Source: Gemmataceae bacterium
GTDB lineage: Bacteria; Planctomycetota; Planctomycetia; Gemmatales; Gemmataceae
Direction of reading: 5' to 3'
DNA length: 64,000 nucleotides
Assembly (NCBI GenBank): GCA_025055795.1
Contig: JANWVV010000002.1
Location: 62,001-126,000, forward strand
This document shows, one piece after another, positions 9,498-17,974 of the stretch. The position numbers were made by a program, and so were the translations under genes. Position 1 is the stretch's first letter. Each line of letters opens with the position of its first letter. The notes under the pieces were generated by a model. It was given only the letters and a program-made list of their open reading frames with translations. It was not told the DNA's origin and did no database searches.

Positions 9498-9839
9498 CGC
9501 TGAGCCCTCCCGAACCTGAACCCAAATAAGTGTCAGATCCCGTCAATAGTTCGGGAACGTACTGAAGGCATGAAATGCACCCATCTCTACTCTACTTTCA
9601 TCAGACCTCGACTCGTAAACCAATTATTCGAGGACGTACCGTTGTTAACTATCTCCATCTGTCTAACTACCTACGATATCCACAACTGAAACCAAACTGG
9701 GCATCCTCAAAGTTTGTAGCCGCGTGGCCTCGCGTTAACTTCTCTGACTTGCTCTTTTCAAGCCGATCAGTGTCTGCCACGTCTTGTCCTTTTGCAAGTT
9801 ATCGGTGCATAGCCCAGGGGTTCAGAGCACCGACGAGGA
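9498..9839. other. Intergenic region upstream of the btuF-like gene
   Basis: These 342 bases are AT-richer than the surroundings and carry no convincing gene. The 139-residue + strand ORF runs into the antisense of the glycosyltransferase and has no features. I looked for a cobalamin riboswitch, which would be expected before a B12 gene, and found no B12-box-like sequence. Confidence 0.4.
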
Positions 9840-10721
9840 TTATTCAGCCCCGTTGTGAGTACGGCAGTCGTTACCGATGGCTCGGCGGGCAGGCTCAAAC
9901 AGCGGACTACGCCATATCCGCAGGCGATGCAGCCAGTACTGAGCCACTGTGGCCACCGTTTGCAGGCCATAACGAACACTACGGCGAAAATTGATCTGAC
10001 TGGCTTCGGGGAAGTAGCGGACCGGTACTGGCACATCGCCTAGACGGAAGCCGAAATGGACCGCTTGGACTAGCAACTGCGTGTCGAAAACAAAATCGTC
10101 GCTATTGCGTTCAAAGGGGATCATTTCCAGTACTTGCCGGCGGTAAACGCGAAAGCCACTGTGGAATTCACCCAGGTTCTGTCCCAAGCAGAAGTTTTCA
10201 AAGATGGTGAGAGCACGATTGCTGAGGTATTTCCACCAGGGCATGCCACTACGTAGGGTTTCACGTCGTCCGCGTACTCGGTTGCCTAGGACCACATCGC
10301 AGATACCCAATTCAATGAAGGCCACCGCGTGGGGAATGACCCGGGCGTCGTACTGGTAGTCCGGATGGATCATGACGATGATATCGGCGTTGTGCTGGAG
10401 GCAGTAGCGGTAACAGGTTTTCTGATTGGCCCCGTAGCCACGATTGCGGTCGTGGACGATAACGCGCAGCCCCATTTGGCGAGCCAGGGCGACGGTGTTA
10501 TCTTGGCTGCCGTCGTCCACCAGCAGGATGTCGTCGACGCAACCCGGGGGGAAGTCGGCCAAGGTGGCGGCCAAGGTTCGCTCGGCGTTGTAGGCCGGCA
10601 ATACGGCAATGATCTTGTGGTGCCGCCGCGGTTCCATTCTACGGGGTTGCAGGATCCGCTCCACGGAAAACGGCTCATGAAACGGTTGCAGAGGTGGTTC
10701 CGTCAATAGTACCCTGGCCAT
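9840..10721 (-). CDS. Family 2 glycosyltransferase, polyprenyl-phosphate type
   Basis: A 293-residue GT2 enzyme resembling dolichyl-phosphate mannosyltransferases. It has the GT-A nucleotide-binding start ([21 protein letters not shown]), the first Asp motif [12 protein letters not shown], a metal-binding-type [12 protein letters not shown] in place of the usual DADLQ, and [27 protein letters not shown] is characteristic of the DPM1-like subgroup. There is no C-terminal membrane anchor, although the acceptor in this subgroup is usually a lipid phosphate. The start has AAAGGA six bases upstream. It is 42 bases downstream of cbiO on the same strand and may be co-transcribed with it without a functional link. 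Confidence 0.88.
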   Translation of the reverse strand: MARVLLTEPPLQPFHEPFSVERILQPRRMEPRRHHKIIAVLPAYNAERTLAATLADFPPGCVDDILLVDDGSQDNTVALARQMGLRVIVHDRNRGYGANQKTCYRYCLQHNADIIVMIHPDYQYDARVIPHAVAFIELGICDVVLGNRVRGRRETLRSGMPWWKYLSNRALTIFENFCLGQNLGEFHSGFRVYRRQVLEMIPFERNSDDFVFDTQLLVQAVHFGFRLGDVPVPVRYFPEASQINFRRSVRYGLQTVATVAQYWLHRLRIWRSPLFEPARRAIGNDCRTHNGAE

Positions 10722-10763
10722 GGGGATCCTTTCTTTTTAGCTCACCCGCGAAACGTGCAACCA

Positions 10764-11783
10764 TTACGGCTGTTTTTCCGGGGGTAAAGCTGTGACGTCG
10801 ATGGGTGTGTTGTCGCGATCGTCGGCCGGACGCGTCGGATGGTGTCGGTCTGGTCGGGGAACGGTGGGTGCAGGCGGTACGTCAATGCAGGAAATATCAG
10901 GGGAGCGGTTGTCAGCTCCGTTGTGGGACGTGGTGGCTTCCCGCTCCGGAGGCGGCAGCAAGCCGATGTTTTCAGACGTGATTACTCGGGCGACGTCCGC
11001 ACGGTGCCCGAGGCGGTAGGGCACCTCCAGACCGTGGGCCTCTAGCAGGGCGGCATCGGCGAGCACTTGCCGAACGGGGCCATCGGCAATCAGTCGACCC
11101 GCGTCAAGGAGCAGGGCGCGGCTGCACACCTCCAGTACCAGCTCCAGGTCGTGAGTGGCAATGAGCTTGGCTTGGGGAAGCGTGCGTAACAGTCTAATCA
11201 GCTCGCGGCGGCCCCGGGGATCGAGGAAAGCACCGGGCTCGTCCAGCAGCCAGAGGCGAGGTTGCATGGCGAGCACACCGGCGAGGGCCACCCGCCGTTT
11301 GTCTCCACCGCTTAGTTGTAAGGGAGGCCGATCGTGCCAACAAGGAGGGAATCCCACGGCTGCCAGAGCAGCGACCGCCCGTTGTCGCGCCTCTTCAGGG
11401 CTGAATCCCAGATTCAACGGTCCGAAAGCTACGTCTTCAAGTACGGAGGGGGCAAACAACTGGTCGTCAGGATTCTGGAAGACCATGCCCACGGCCCGGG
11501 GCAGGAAGCGTCGTTGCACGGGATCAGCCGGGTCATACCCACATACGGTGATTTGTCCCCGTTCACCGGGCAAAATCCCTGTCAACCGCAGCAGAAGGGT
11601 CGTCTTACCAGCACCGTTGGGACCCACCAGGGCCACGTTTTCATTGGCACGGACCGTGAAACTAACGTCCACCAAAGCAGTCAAATGCCCGCGATAACAA
11701 TGCGACAGATGCCGGACTTGCACTACGAGGTCCGTTGCCGGCGTCGCCGACGGATCGTGCCCTCCTTCTGCCGCTGCCATCAT
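10764..11783 (-). CDS. cbiO: ECF transporter ATPase, CbiO/EcfA family
   Basis: A 339-residue ATP-binding subunit of an energy-coupling-factor transporter for cobalt, nickel or a vitamin. Visible motifs are Walker A (GPNGAGKTTLLLRL), the Q-loop in GMVFQNPDDQLFAPSVLEDV (the VFQNPDDQ form marks CbiO/EcfA), signature LQLSGGDKRRVALAGVLA, Walker B WLLDEPGAFLDP and the switch histidine in IATHDLEL. The usual DEPTAGLDP has become DEPGAFLDP, which keeps the catalytic Glu. The last 70 residues are a hydrophilic, Pro/Asp-rich tail not found in typical CbiO proteins. It follows cbiQ on the same strand after 116 bases. No substrate-binding S component (CbiMN or EcfS) is encoded nearby. Confidence 0.92.
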   Translation of the reverse strand: MMAAAEGGHDPSATPATDLVVQVRHLSHCYRGHLTALVDVSFTVRANENVALVGPNGAGKTTLLLRLTGILPGERGQITVCGYDPADPVQRRFLPRAVGMVFQNPDDQLFAPSVLEDVAFGPLNLGFSPEEARQRAVAALAAVGFPPCWHDRPPLQLSGGDKRRVALAGVLAMQPRLWLLDEPGAFLDPRGRRELIRLLRTLPQAKLIATHDLELVLEVCSRALLLDAGRLIADGPVRQVLADAALLEAHGLEVPYRLGHRADVARVITSENIGLLPPPEREATTSHNGADNRSPDISCIDVPPAPTVPRPDRHHPTRPADDRDNTPIDVTALPPEKQP

Positions 11784-11899
11784 TGCGTCTGATCGCTGTG
11801 ATTGTGTGCGTTTATGTGTTCACTATACCCGCCTACCTGTTACGGAACAGGCTGGTGGCTTGCAGCCAAGGTCAATTTTCGTGTTCGGCACTTAATTAA

Positions 11900-12649
11900 T
11901 CAGCCTCCCTCAAGTATTTGCCGTTCCCACAAAGCCAGGCACAGGACGATGAGCCACAGCAGGACACAGGCGAGCAGGTCCCGTAGGCGGCAGGGGCGGG
12001 GCGGTGTCAGTGCAATGAACCGCCCTTGGAAACCGCGGCAGCGCATAGCAGCGGCGACCCGTTCGGCCCGCTCAGCTCCGTGGACCAGGAGGGCTCCGCA
12101 GGCGTAGCCCAGATGTCGATAACCATGCCAAGTGGGCCGTGGTCGGAAACCACGCACCCGCAAGGCAGCCCGTAGACGCTGGAACTCCCGACCCAACAAT
12201 TCGGCATACTGTCGGGCTAAAGCTACGATCCACACCAGGGCGGCGGGCAAGCCCAAACGGTGCAATGCTGCCAGCAACTCCGACCACGGAGTGGTCCCAA
12301 ACAGTGTCAGGGCCAAAAGCCCGATCGCTGCCAAGCGTAACCCTACCGCCAGACCGGTTTCCAAACCATAAGGGTGGAAAGTCAACGGTCCCCATTCGAC
12401 CCAAGCCGGTCGTCCGTCGCGGAGGGTCCATGGCAGGATCAGGACAAACGGTATGGCAGCCAGTGTCAGTATGCTGAGATACGCCACCACAAAACGAAGG
12501 GACAGCCGACTCACCCCTGCTAGCAGAGCTGCCAGGGCAAACGCCAGCAAAGCGGCATACCAGTGGTGCAGGAAAGCTACCCCTCCTGCAGCTCCTAGCA
12601 GGGCTGCCACCTTGCATCGTGGCTCCCAAGCGTGCAGCCATCCCCGCAC
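11900..12649 (-). CDS. cbiQ: ECF transporter transmembrane subunit CbiQ
   Basis: A 249-residue T component that couples the ATPase to the substrate-binding protein of an ECF transporter. It has about five to six hydrophobic helices (AGGVAFLHHWYAALLAFALAA, FVVAYLSILTLAAIPFVLIL, GLRLAAIGLLALTLFGTTP). The two coupling-helix signatures of the family appear as FQRLRAALRVRGFRPR and ERVAAAMRCRGFQGR (the A-x-x-x-R-G pattern). The start is a GTG preceded by GGAGGAGG. It lies downstream of rpmG, separated by a terminator-like hairpin, and forms a pair with cbiO. The substrate (cobalt, nickel or biotin-like) cannot be read from the sequence. Confidence 0.9.
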   Translation of the reverse strand: MRGWLHAWEPRCKVAALLGAAGGVAFLHHWYAALLAFALAALLAGVSRLSLRFVVAYLSILTLAAIPFVLILPWTLRDGRPAWVEWGPLTFHPYGLETGLAVGLRLAAIGLLALTLFGTTPWSELLAALHRLGLPAALVWIVALARQYAELLGREFQRLRAALRVRGFRPRPTWHGYRHLGYACGALLVHGAERAERVAAAMRCRGFQGRFIALTPPRPCRLRDLLACVLLWLIVLCLALWERQILEGG

Positions 12650-12727
12650 TGGGACCTCCTCCTACGGCACCAATCAGGATTTCCCCTTTCCTCAGCAGCG
12701 ACGCGACACTCACCCTCCGAAACACAA

Positions 12728-12762
12728 GATCCGTCGGGTGATCATGCTGTACCCGACGGATC
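12728..12762 (-). terminator. Terminator-like 12-bp hairpin after rpmG
   Basis: GATCCGTCGGGT is perfectly complementary to ACCCGACGGATC across an 11-base loop. Read on the - strand it lies 22 bases after the rpmG stop codon and is followed by TTGTGTTT. That is a strong stem with a broken U-tract, consistent with intrinsic termination between rpmG and cbiQ. Confidence 0.7.
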
Positions 12763-12784
12763 ACTAACCTCCTGCACACGCAAC

Positions 12785-12958
12785 TTACAGCTTGCTGGCT
12801 TCTTTGTATAAGACGTGCTTACGCACCGTTGGATCATACTTACGCAACTGCAACCGCTCCTTCGTGTTGTTCTTGTTCTTCTCCGTGTAGTAGCAGTGTT
12901 CGCTTACCTCGCTTTTGAGCTTCACGATGTGCCGAGCTTCTTTCCCTTTTTTCGCCAT
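12785..12958 (-). CDS. rpmG: 50S ribosomal protein L33
   Basis: This 57-residue gene is below the ORF-track cutoff. It was read directly from the reverse strand as MAKKGKEARHIVKLKSEVSE, continuing through HCYYTEKNKNNTKERLQLRK to KEASKL and a TAA. The KNKxNTxERLxLRKYDP block is the L33 signature. Only one cysteine is present, so this is the zinc-independent form lacking the two CxxC knuckles. Ribosomal protein L33 sits near the E site of the large subunit. The terminator-like hairpin at 12728-12762 follows directly. Confidence 0.95.
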   Translation of the reverse strand: MAKKGKEARHIVKLKSEVSEHCYYTEKNKNNTKERLQLRKYDPTVRKHVLYKEASKL

Positions 12959-13145
12959 GGTCGATTATCTCCGCAGTGTATGTGATAAAACGAGCCAATC
13001 GTGCAGCGTAGGTATTGTTCCCCTATGGTGCACCATGATTAATTCTAGCAATAGTTGCGTTGCAGAATAGGGACCCGACCGGACAAGAATTTGCGAATGC
13101 GACAGAAGGCGTATCACCTTCTTCCAAGCAGCGAATAGATGCAAC

Positions 13146-13466
13146 TTAGTCTGGCGAAACCCATTTCAACCCGATCAGGCAGATGATCAAGCCGCTCAAG
13201 AAAACTAACCGACCAGGAGTAACCGGGTCACCAAACCAGAGGATACCAATCAGAGCGGTACCAAACGCCCCAATGCCTGTCCAAACAGCATAGGCGGTGC
13301 CCAAGGGAATCGACTGTGCGGCTAGGGTCAATAACGCGAAACTGACGACTGACAAAAGGACAAAAGCGATGCTCCAGAAGGGTCGGGTCAGGCCCTGGGA
13401 TAGCTTCAAGCAAGTGGTAAAGGCACATTCGAACATTCCTGCTAGTATCAGCAACAACCAGGGCAT
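13146..13466 (-). CDS. sugE: Small multidrug resistance family exporter, SugE/Gdx-like
   Basis: A 106-residue, four-helix SMR protein. It begins MPWLLLILAGMFECAFTTCL, with the family's essential membrane glutamate at residue 13. The core IPLGTAYAVWTGIGAFGTALIG is the diagnostic SMR sequence. The MPWLLLILAGMFE start and the short helix 2 resemble the SugE/Gdx subgroup, which exports guanidinium; quaternary-ammonium export is the alternative. The ORF track start at 13541 is rejected because SMR proteins begin at this methionine, which has GGGGAGGGG just upstream. The leader can fold into two exclusive hairpins around that site (listed separately). The gene is 160 bases downstream of the oxoamine synthase gene on the same strand. 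Confidence 0.9.
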   Translation of the reverse strand: MPWLLLILAGMFECAFTTCLKLSQGLTRPFWSIAFVLLSVVSFALLTLAAQSIPLGTAYAVWTGIGAFGTALIGILWFGDPVTPGRLVFLSGLIICLIGLKWVSPD

Positions 13467-13467
13467 G

Positions 13468-13501
13468 GGCAACCCCTCCCCGAGGCGTTGCCTGAGCAAC
13501 G
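13468..13501 (-). promoter_or_regulatory. Two mutually exclusive hairpins at the sugE start
   Basis: On the - strand, CGTTGC-TCAG-GCAACG forms a six-base-pair stem (13486-13501). The overlapping segment GGCAAC can instead pair with GTTGCC across a 13-base loop (13468-13492). That second hairpin holds the GGGGAGGG ribosome site in its loop and ends one base before the ATG. The geometry suggests translational control, but both stems are short. It does not match the guanidine riboswitch consensus features I know. Confidence 0.4.
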
Positions 13502-13629
13502 TGGTCATTGAGGAAACAGCTTGGGCGAAAACTTCCTTCATCTGTCACAAGGATCAGGCCTTCCCAGGGCTGGATTATCCGGTTACGGCTGACTCTGTTA
13601 AGTGTGTGATAAGTCTCAGGTGTTCATAA

Positions 13630-14919
13630 TCAGGCTGGAATGGCCGTAGCATGCAGAGAGGGACCAGGATACGGCACCACTGTCGGTTCAACTTCTGGTA
13701 AAGGGAAGACCCGTTTCAAAGCGGCAAAGGCCTCCAATAAACCATCGATAGCTTCACTAGGGTGATTGGCATTCAATTGCACACGGAGAACCCCCGCCCC
13801 ATGGGGAACAGCAGGAAACACCACCGATTGGACGTAATACCCTCGTTCAAACAGGAACCGTCCAGCTTGCAAGGTCATCTCTTCCGGTCCCACGAGCACC
13901 GAGACAATTGGTACACAGCCACCCAGAACAACCAGTCCCAGGCGACGAGCCCCTTCTATCAGCCGACAGACGTTGGCATCCAAAGCAACTCGCAACTGCT
14001 CGTATTCAGGCGAACAGAGAATGTCTAGCACCTTTAGCAAGGCGGTCAGATATGGAGGTGGTACCGGTCCACCAAAAATCAAGGGGTGCGACCGGAGTTG
14101 CAAAACTTCTATCACGCAGCGACTGGCAGCAATGAATCCGCCAAGACACGACAACGCCTTAGACAAAGAGCCTACCACTACGACGTTTTCGTAATTCCCC
14201 AACGTCTGCCAGACGGTGCCCCGCCCCTGAGCACCAACAACGCCCGTGCCATGAGCATCGTCGACGTAAAGAAAACCGTCATGGTTACGGGCAATCTGTT
14301 GGAGTTCTTTTAGCGGTGGCAACTGGCCACTCATGCTATAGACGCCATCGACGGCCACCACGGCCCGTCGATACGGACGCAACGACCGCAAGCATCGCTC
14401 CAGGTCATCCGGATTGTTGTGCGCGAATTTGGCACTGCGGACCCCGCGGGCCTTGGCCAGACGCATCCCCTCTTCGATGGAGTTGTGGGCGTATTGATCA
14501 GCGACGATCACGTCATGGCGGGTGGTCAAGGCTGGTAACGCCCCCATGTTGGCTAGCGAGACCGAGGGGTACATCAAGGCTGCCTCCGTTCCCAGCCAGG
14601 CAGCCAGCCGTTCCTCTGCTTCAACGTTAGCCGCCACGCTGGAAAAGGCCCGTGAGGTGCCGTTGTGGGTGCCCCACTCCCGCACGCCGCGGATTAACGC
14701 TTCCTGCACTGCCGGATGCTGATCTAATCCCAAAAAACTGTCGGAACCGAAGTTACGTACCCACCGTCCTTCCACCCGGATCCAGCGTCCGGGTCGAACC
14801 GCTTCCACGGTCACGTTTTTCATCAAGATTTCCGGTTTTTCCGTTAGCAGTCGTCGAAAAAAACGGGTCATCCCCATCTGGCCTAAAATACTCGCCTGCT
14901 GCTCCAACGGCGTTGTCAT
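13630..14919 (-). CDS. PLP-dependent alpha-oxoamine synthase
   Basis: A 429-residue fold-type I PLP enzyme of the group containing 8-amino-7-oxononanoate synthase (BioF), 2-amino-3-ketobutyrate CoA ligase (Kbl) and serine palmitoyltransferase. These condense an amino acid with an acyl-CoA or acyl-ACP. FGSDSFLGLDQHP and HNGTSRAFSS form the substrate entrance, DGVYSMSGQLPPLKEL is the PLP-ring region, YVDDAHGTGVVG carries the aspartate that pairs with the pyridine nitrogen, and GSLSKALSCLGGF carries the Schiff-base lysine. An N-terminal extension of about 45 residues precedes the usual start of the fold. No biotin genes are nearby, so a lipid or other non-biotin role is possible. The substrate is not resolved. 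Confidence 0.88.
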   Translation of the reverse strand: MTTPLEQQASILGQMGMTRFFRRLLTEKPEILMKNVTVEAVRPGRWIRVEGRWVRNFGSDSFLGLDQHPAVQEALIRGVREWGTHNGTSRAFSSVAANVEAEERLAAWLGTEAALMYPSVSLANMGALPALTTRHDVIVADQYAHNSIEEGMRLAKARGVRSAKFAHNNPDDLERCLRSLRPYRRAVVAVDGVYSMSGQLPPLKELQQIARNHDGFLYVDDAHGTGVVGAQGRGTVWQTLGNYENVVVVGSLSKALSCLGGFIAASRCVIEVLQLRSHPLIFGGPVPPPYLTALLKVLDILCSPEYEQLRVALDANVCRLIEGARRLGLVVLGGCVPIVSVLVGPEEMTLQAGRFLFERGYYVQSVVFPAVPHGAGVLRVQLNANHPSEAIDGLLEAFAALKRVFPLPEVEPTVVPYPGPSLHATAIPA

Positions 14920-15702
14920 AGGATCCTCACATTGCGGGTGAGCGTGCTCCCTTGGGGGATGGGGCCCATTCCTGGCTTCACTCTCTTTATTAACTCAAGA
15001 ATAGATTCATCCTTGTCGTTCAATGTGCAATTTAACCAGGACGCGGCTCCTCATCGCACCTCCACAGAATCATACCGTTCGGCATGGGTTGCCTAAATTA
15101 CTGCCTTGAGTTACTAGCGTGCAATGGCAACCTTTCGCGTTAGGTTCCTGACGAACGTGTCGACTTCAACACCTTGCGCAGCCTAAGACTCTGTGCCTTC
15201 TATAAACTTCAAATCGTCCCGTTAAGCACATACCCGCCTAGAGTCCATGATGACGGCCTTGTACGAAATATGGCCAAAAGCAACTTCCAGCGGCAATCCG
15301 TTTTCCTGCTGCTTTGCCTCTCATCAATCAAAATCGACACAACTACTCGTTTGCTATCGTCTTATGAATCTAGCAGCTATACCTCAGATTTGCGTACAAG
15401 TCTCTTGACTCGCGTAACCAAACCACACTACTAGTGAAAAATAGACTGTTCGGACTAGTCCAAACGGTCTATTATGATGATATCACGCATCGCGTTGGTC
15501 CCAGAACATTCACGCTGCCGAGATCAAAAATTAGCGAGTGACTGAAGTAAGAGTTGATTCATTATGTGCTTTTTTGAATCTGAACAGACCTGTTGTACAC
15601 ACCCGATCTCCGAATGCAAGGAATGATCCAAGTGTGAAGGTAGTAGCCGGTAGTCAGGACACAATGGATGTGACCGTACTGTCGAAATATGTTTAACCGG
15701 AT
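14920..15702. other. Long AT-rich divergent intergenic region
   Basis: These 783 bases lie between the divergent oxoamine synthase and tetR genes and are clearly richer in A+T than either. The 86-residue + strand ORF at 15174-15434 has no ribosome site or recognisable content and is not called. The one strong element is the palindrome at 15440-15473. A TATTAT at 15470 overlaps its right edge and could be a -10 element, but no good -35 is visible. Confidence 0.5.
15440..15473. promoter_or_regulatory. 34-bp near-perfect palindrome, probable TetR operator
   Basis: The sequence is symmetric about 15456/15457 with only two mismatched pairs out of 17; its centre is GGACTAGTCC. It can be read as two inverted copies of GAC(T/C)GTT(C/T)GGAC, and each copy resembles the ACCGTTTGGT-type half-sites bound by AcrR/TetR-family repressors. 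It lies 230 bases before the tetR start, so autoregulation of the exporter operon is the natural reading. The symmetry is seen directly; the binding protein is inferred. Confidence 0.7.
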
Positions 15703-16509
15703 ATGACAATGACCGAAAATCCACCACCGGACATTGAATCACCTGCTACAAGCGAAACGGCCACGGCCCTTCCCTGCCAATGGTGGGATGCCATAAGCAA
15801 TGACCGAGCCGCTCCCATCTCTGAAACGGCGCGCAAACGACGTGAGCAGATCATGGATGCCGCTGAGTCGATCATCACGCATCACGGCATTGCCCGCCTT
15901 TCCTTGCACCGGATTGAAAAACAGGCGGGTATGAGCCGAGGCCAGTTACTGTATTACTTTCCCAATAAAGAATCGATCCTACTAGCCGTCTACGAGCGGA
16001 TGATCCGTCGGATGGTTCAGGAGCGTCTGGCCGCCGCGGACGTACCGCGTCCCTTGTCAGGGCAGGCGTGGCAATGCCTGCAACGAGCCCTACAGGACAA
16101 CTTAGGGCTAGGTCGGGAACCCATCGAGCACAGTCGAGAATTATTCAGTTTATTGTACACCTTCCTGGCCCAGATGGGTTATCGCGAGGACTATCGGCAA
16201 CGTCTGTCGGCGATGTACCGCTGCTGGCGGGAGCACATCGCAGCAGATATTGCCACGAGCGTTCCTTCACCCCAACCGGTACCGCCACGTATCATCGCTA
16301 GCATAATCCAGGCTCTGATCCATGGTCTGACGATGCAACTTCTGATTGATCCGGAGGCATTTGATCGCCCGGCCATGCTGCAGGCTTGTCTGCAGATGCT
16401 AGCTCCCTGGTACGGTCGGGGAGGCGAACGTGTCTGCACTGGCAAGGCGACCGATGCCGTTTCGCAGGGGTCGGCCGTTTCCCAAGGATCAACGGAGAGC
16501 CCGTCATGA
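15703..16509 (+). CDS. TetR/AcrR family transcriptional regulator
   Basis: A 268-residue repressor, likely controlling the exporter genes that follow. An N-terminal tail of about 40 residues precedes the helix-turn-helix domain (RREQIMDAAESIITHHGIAR, LHRIEKQAGMSRGQLLYYF, PNKESILLAVYERMI), which matches the TetR pattern. The C-terminal ligand domain (about 105-250) is helical and not assignable to a ligand. Its TGA overlaps the ATG of the adaptor gene as ATGA, so the two are translationally coupled. A 34-bp palindrome 230 bases upstream is the probable operator. Confidence 0.93.
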   Translation: MTMTENPPPDIESPATSETATALPCQWWDAISNDRAAPISETARKRREQIMDAAESIITHHGIARLSLHRIEKQAGMSRGQLLYYFPNKESILLAVYERMIRRMVQERLAAADVPRPLSGQAWQCLQRALQDNLGLGREPIEHSRELFSLLYTFLAQMGYREDYRQRLSAMYRCWREHIAADIATSVPSPQPVPPRIIASIIQALIHGLTMQLLIDPEAFDRPAMLQACLQMLAPWYGRGGERVCTGKATDAVSQGSAVSQGSTESPS

Positions 16510-17864
16510 ATCAAACTTCCAGTCCACCTGTCGTTCAGCCACGCACTTCTCCATCGCCTTCCGGTTCAGATGGCGTGCTGATCGAACGTGTCCAGCAACT
16601 GCGTCTGGACACGCAATTAGCAGTGCGTGGCAGTAATTGGAAATCCCGCACAGCCTGGCTACCGTGGATCCTGGTCATTCTGATGGCTCTGGCCTGGGCC
16701 GGAGCAGGACTACGCCTGTATCGCAACGGCGGCCTGACCCCTGTGCCAGCTGGCCCTGCCGCCTCCACGGCTACCCCCATCCCTAGTGGTACTACGCCTG
16801 CAACTAGTGCCACCCCTTCGGCTCCCGCGTCAGCCTCCCGCCCAAGTTCGCCTCCGGCTGCTGGCGAGTTGCTCCTGCAAATTAAAGGAACCATTATCCC
16901 TTCGTTGCAAATCAATCTGAGTCCGGACGACGTGTCCGGGGTGGTTGAGGAGATTTACTTCAAAGAGGGGGATCGGGTCAAACAGGGACAGGTGCTGGCC
17001 CGCATCCGGAACAATCGCTACATGAACGATTACTACGCGGCGCAAGCAGCCGTGGCTGCTGCCAAAGCCCGGCTAGCCGACCTGACCGGTCAGGCCGTCC
17101 GTCCCGAGGAACGGCAACAGGCAGAGGCCGAACTGGAAGAAGCCCGCGCTGCCTGGATCCGAGCTGATCAAGAGGTCAAACGTCTCAGTGCCCAACGGAG
17201 CAGCGGCACCGTATCAGCCCAGGAACTGGAGCGAGCCGACGCGGACCTGAAAGCAGCCGCGGCCCGTGTTAGTCGCCTGCAAGCTAGCCTGGCCCTGCTC
17301 ACTATGGGCGCCCGGCGGGAACGGATTGAAGCCGCTCAGGCAGAACTACGACAAGCTGAGGCCCGACTGCAGGAAGCCGAACGCCTTCTCCGCAACTGTG
17401 AAGTATGCGCCCCTATCGATGGTACTATCCTCACCAAAGTGGCTGATCGCGGTGCCTTGGTCAGTCCCATGTCCTTCAACGTTGCTGCCGGCATCTGCTC
17501 AATGGCTGACCTGAGCAAACTCGAGGTGGAAATCGACGTCCCCGAACGTCAAATCACCAAAATCCAGCGCGGCCTGGATTGCCTGGTGCAGGCTGACGCC
17601 GACCCCAACCGCGGCTATCGCGCCGTCGTCGATCGTATCATGCCTATCGCCGACGACACGAAAAACGTGGTCAAAGTCCGTATCCGCATCTATCTACCCC
17701 CCAGCGAAGAGCCTGGATCGTTCCTCAAGCCCAAAATGAGCGTCGTAGCCACCATTTACAATCGTCCGTTCGTATTCAATCTGGTCACCGACCAACCCTG
17801 GGGGGACGAGCCGGCTCGCTCGCGCGACGGTACACCACCCTCAAACCCACCCCGGCTGCCATAA
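16506..17864 (+). CDS. HlyD/MacA-type periplasmic adaptor
   Basis: The protein has 452 residues from the ATG at 16506, which forms a four-base ATGA overlap with tetR; the longer ORF-track start lies inside tetR. A cytosolic tail of about 50 residues precedes one transmembrane helix (TAWLPWILVILMALAWAGAG), then a Pro/Ala/Thr-rich linker. A lipoyl-type half (GVVEEIYFKEGDRVKQGQVL), a long alpha-helical hairpin (about 185-300, AAVAAAKARLADLTG and ELRQAEARLQEAERLL) and the second lipoyl half CEVCAPIDGTILTKV follow. It should link the inner-membrane ABC exporter encoded next to an outer-membrane or periplasmic route. No TolC-like gene is nearby. Confidence 0.9.
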   Translation: MNQTSSPPVVQPRTSPSPSGSDGVLIERVQQLRLDTQLAVRGSNWKSRTAWLPWILVILMALAWAGAGLRLYRNGGLTPVPAGPAASTATPIPSGTTPATSATPSAPASASRPSSPPAAGELLLQIKGTIIPSLQINLSPDDVSGVVEEIYFKEGDRVKQGQVLARIRNNRYMNDYYAAQAAVAAAKARLADLTGQAVRPEERQQAEAELEEARAAWIRADQEVKRLSAQRSSGTVSAQELERADADLKAAAARVSRLQASLALLTMGARRERIEAAQAELRQAEARLQEAERLLRNCEVCAPIDGTILTKVADRGALVSPMSFNVAAGICSMADLSKLEVEIDVPERQITKIQRGLDCLVQADADPNRGYRAVVDRIMPIADDTKNVVKVRIRIYLPPSEEPGSFLKPKMSVVATIYNRPFVFNLVTDQPWGDEPARSRDGTPPSNPPRLP

Positions 17865-17974
17865 ACCAGACCTATGATCAAATAATCATGAGCACACCGA
17901 TGGTCATCCCAAAGTGTAGTCTTTATGCAGCAACCGACGCTCCAGACCATTAATCCTTCAGGAGACCCCGGTTT

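Noticed and set aside
9498-9839. Possible cobalamin riboswitch before the btuF-like gene
   Set aside because: No B12-box-like or other conserved core sequence was found on the relevant strand.
15174-15434. 86-residue ORF in the intergenic region before tetR
   Set aside because: No ribosome site, no family features and a composition like the non-coding surroundings.
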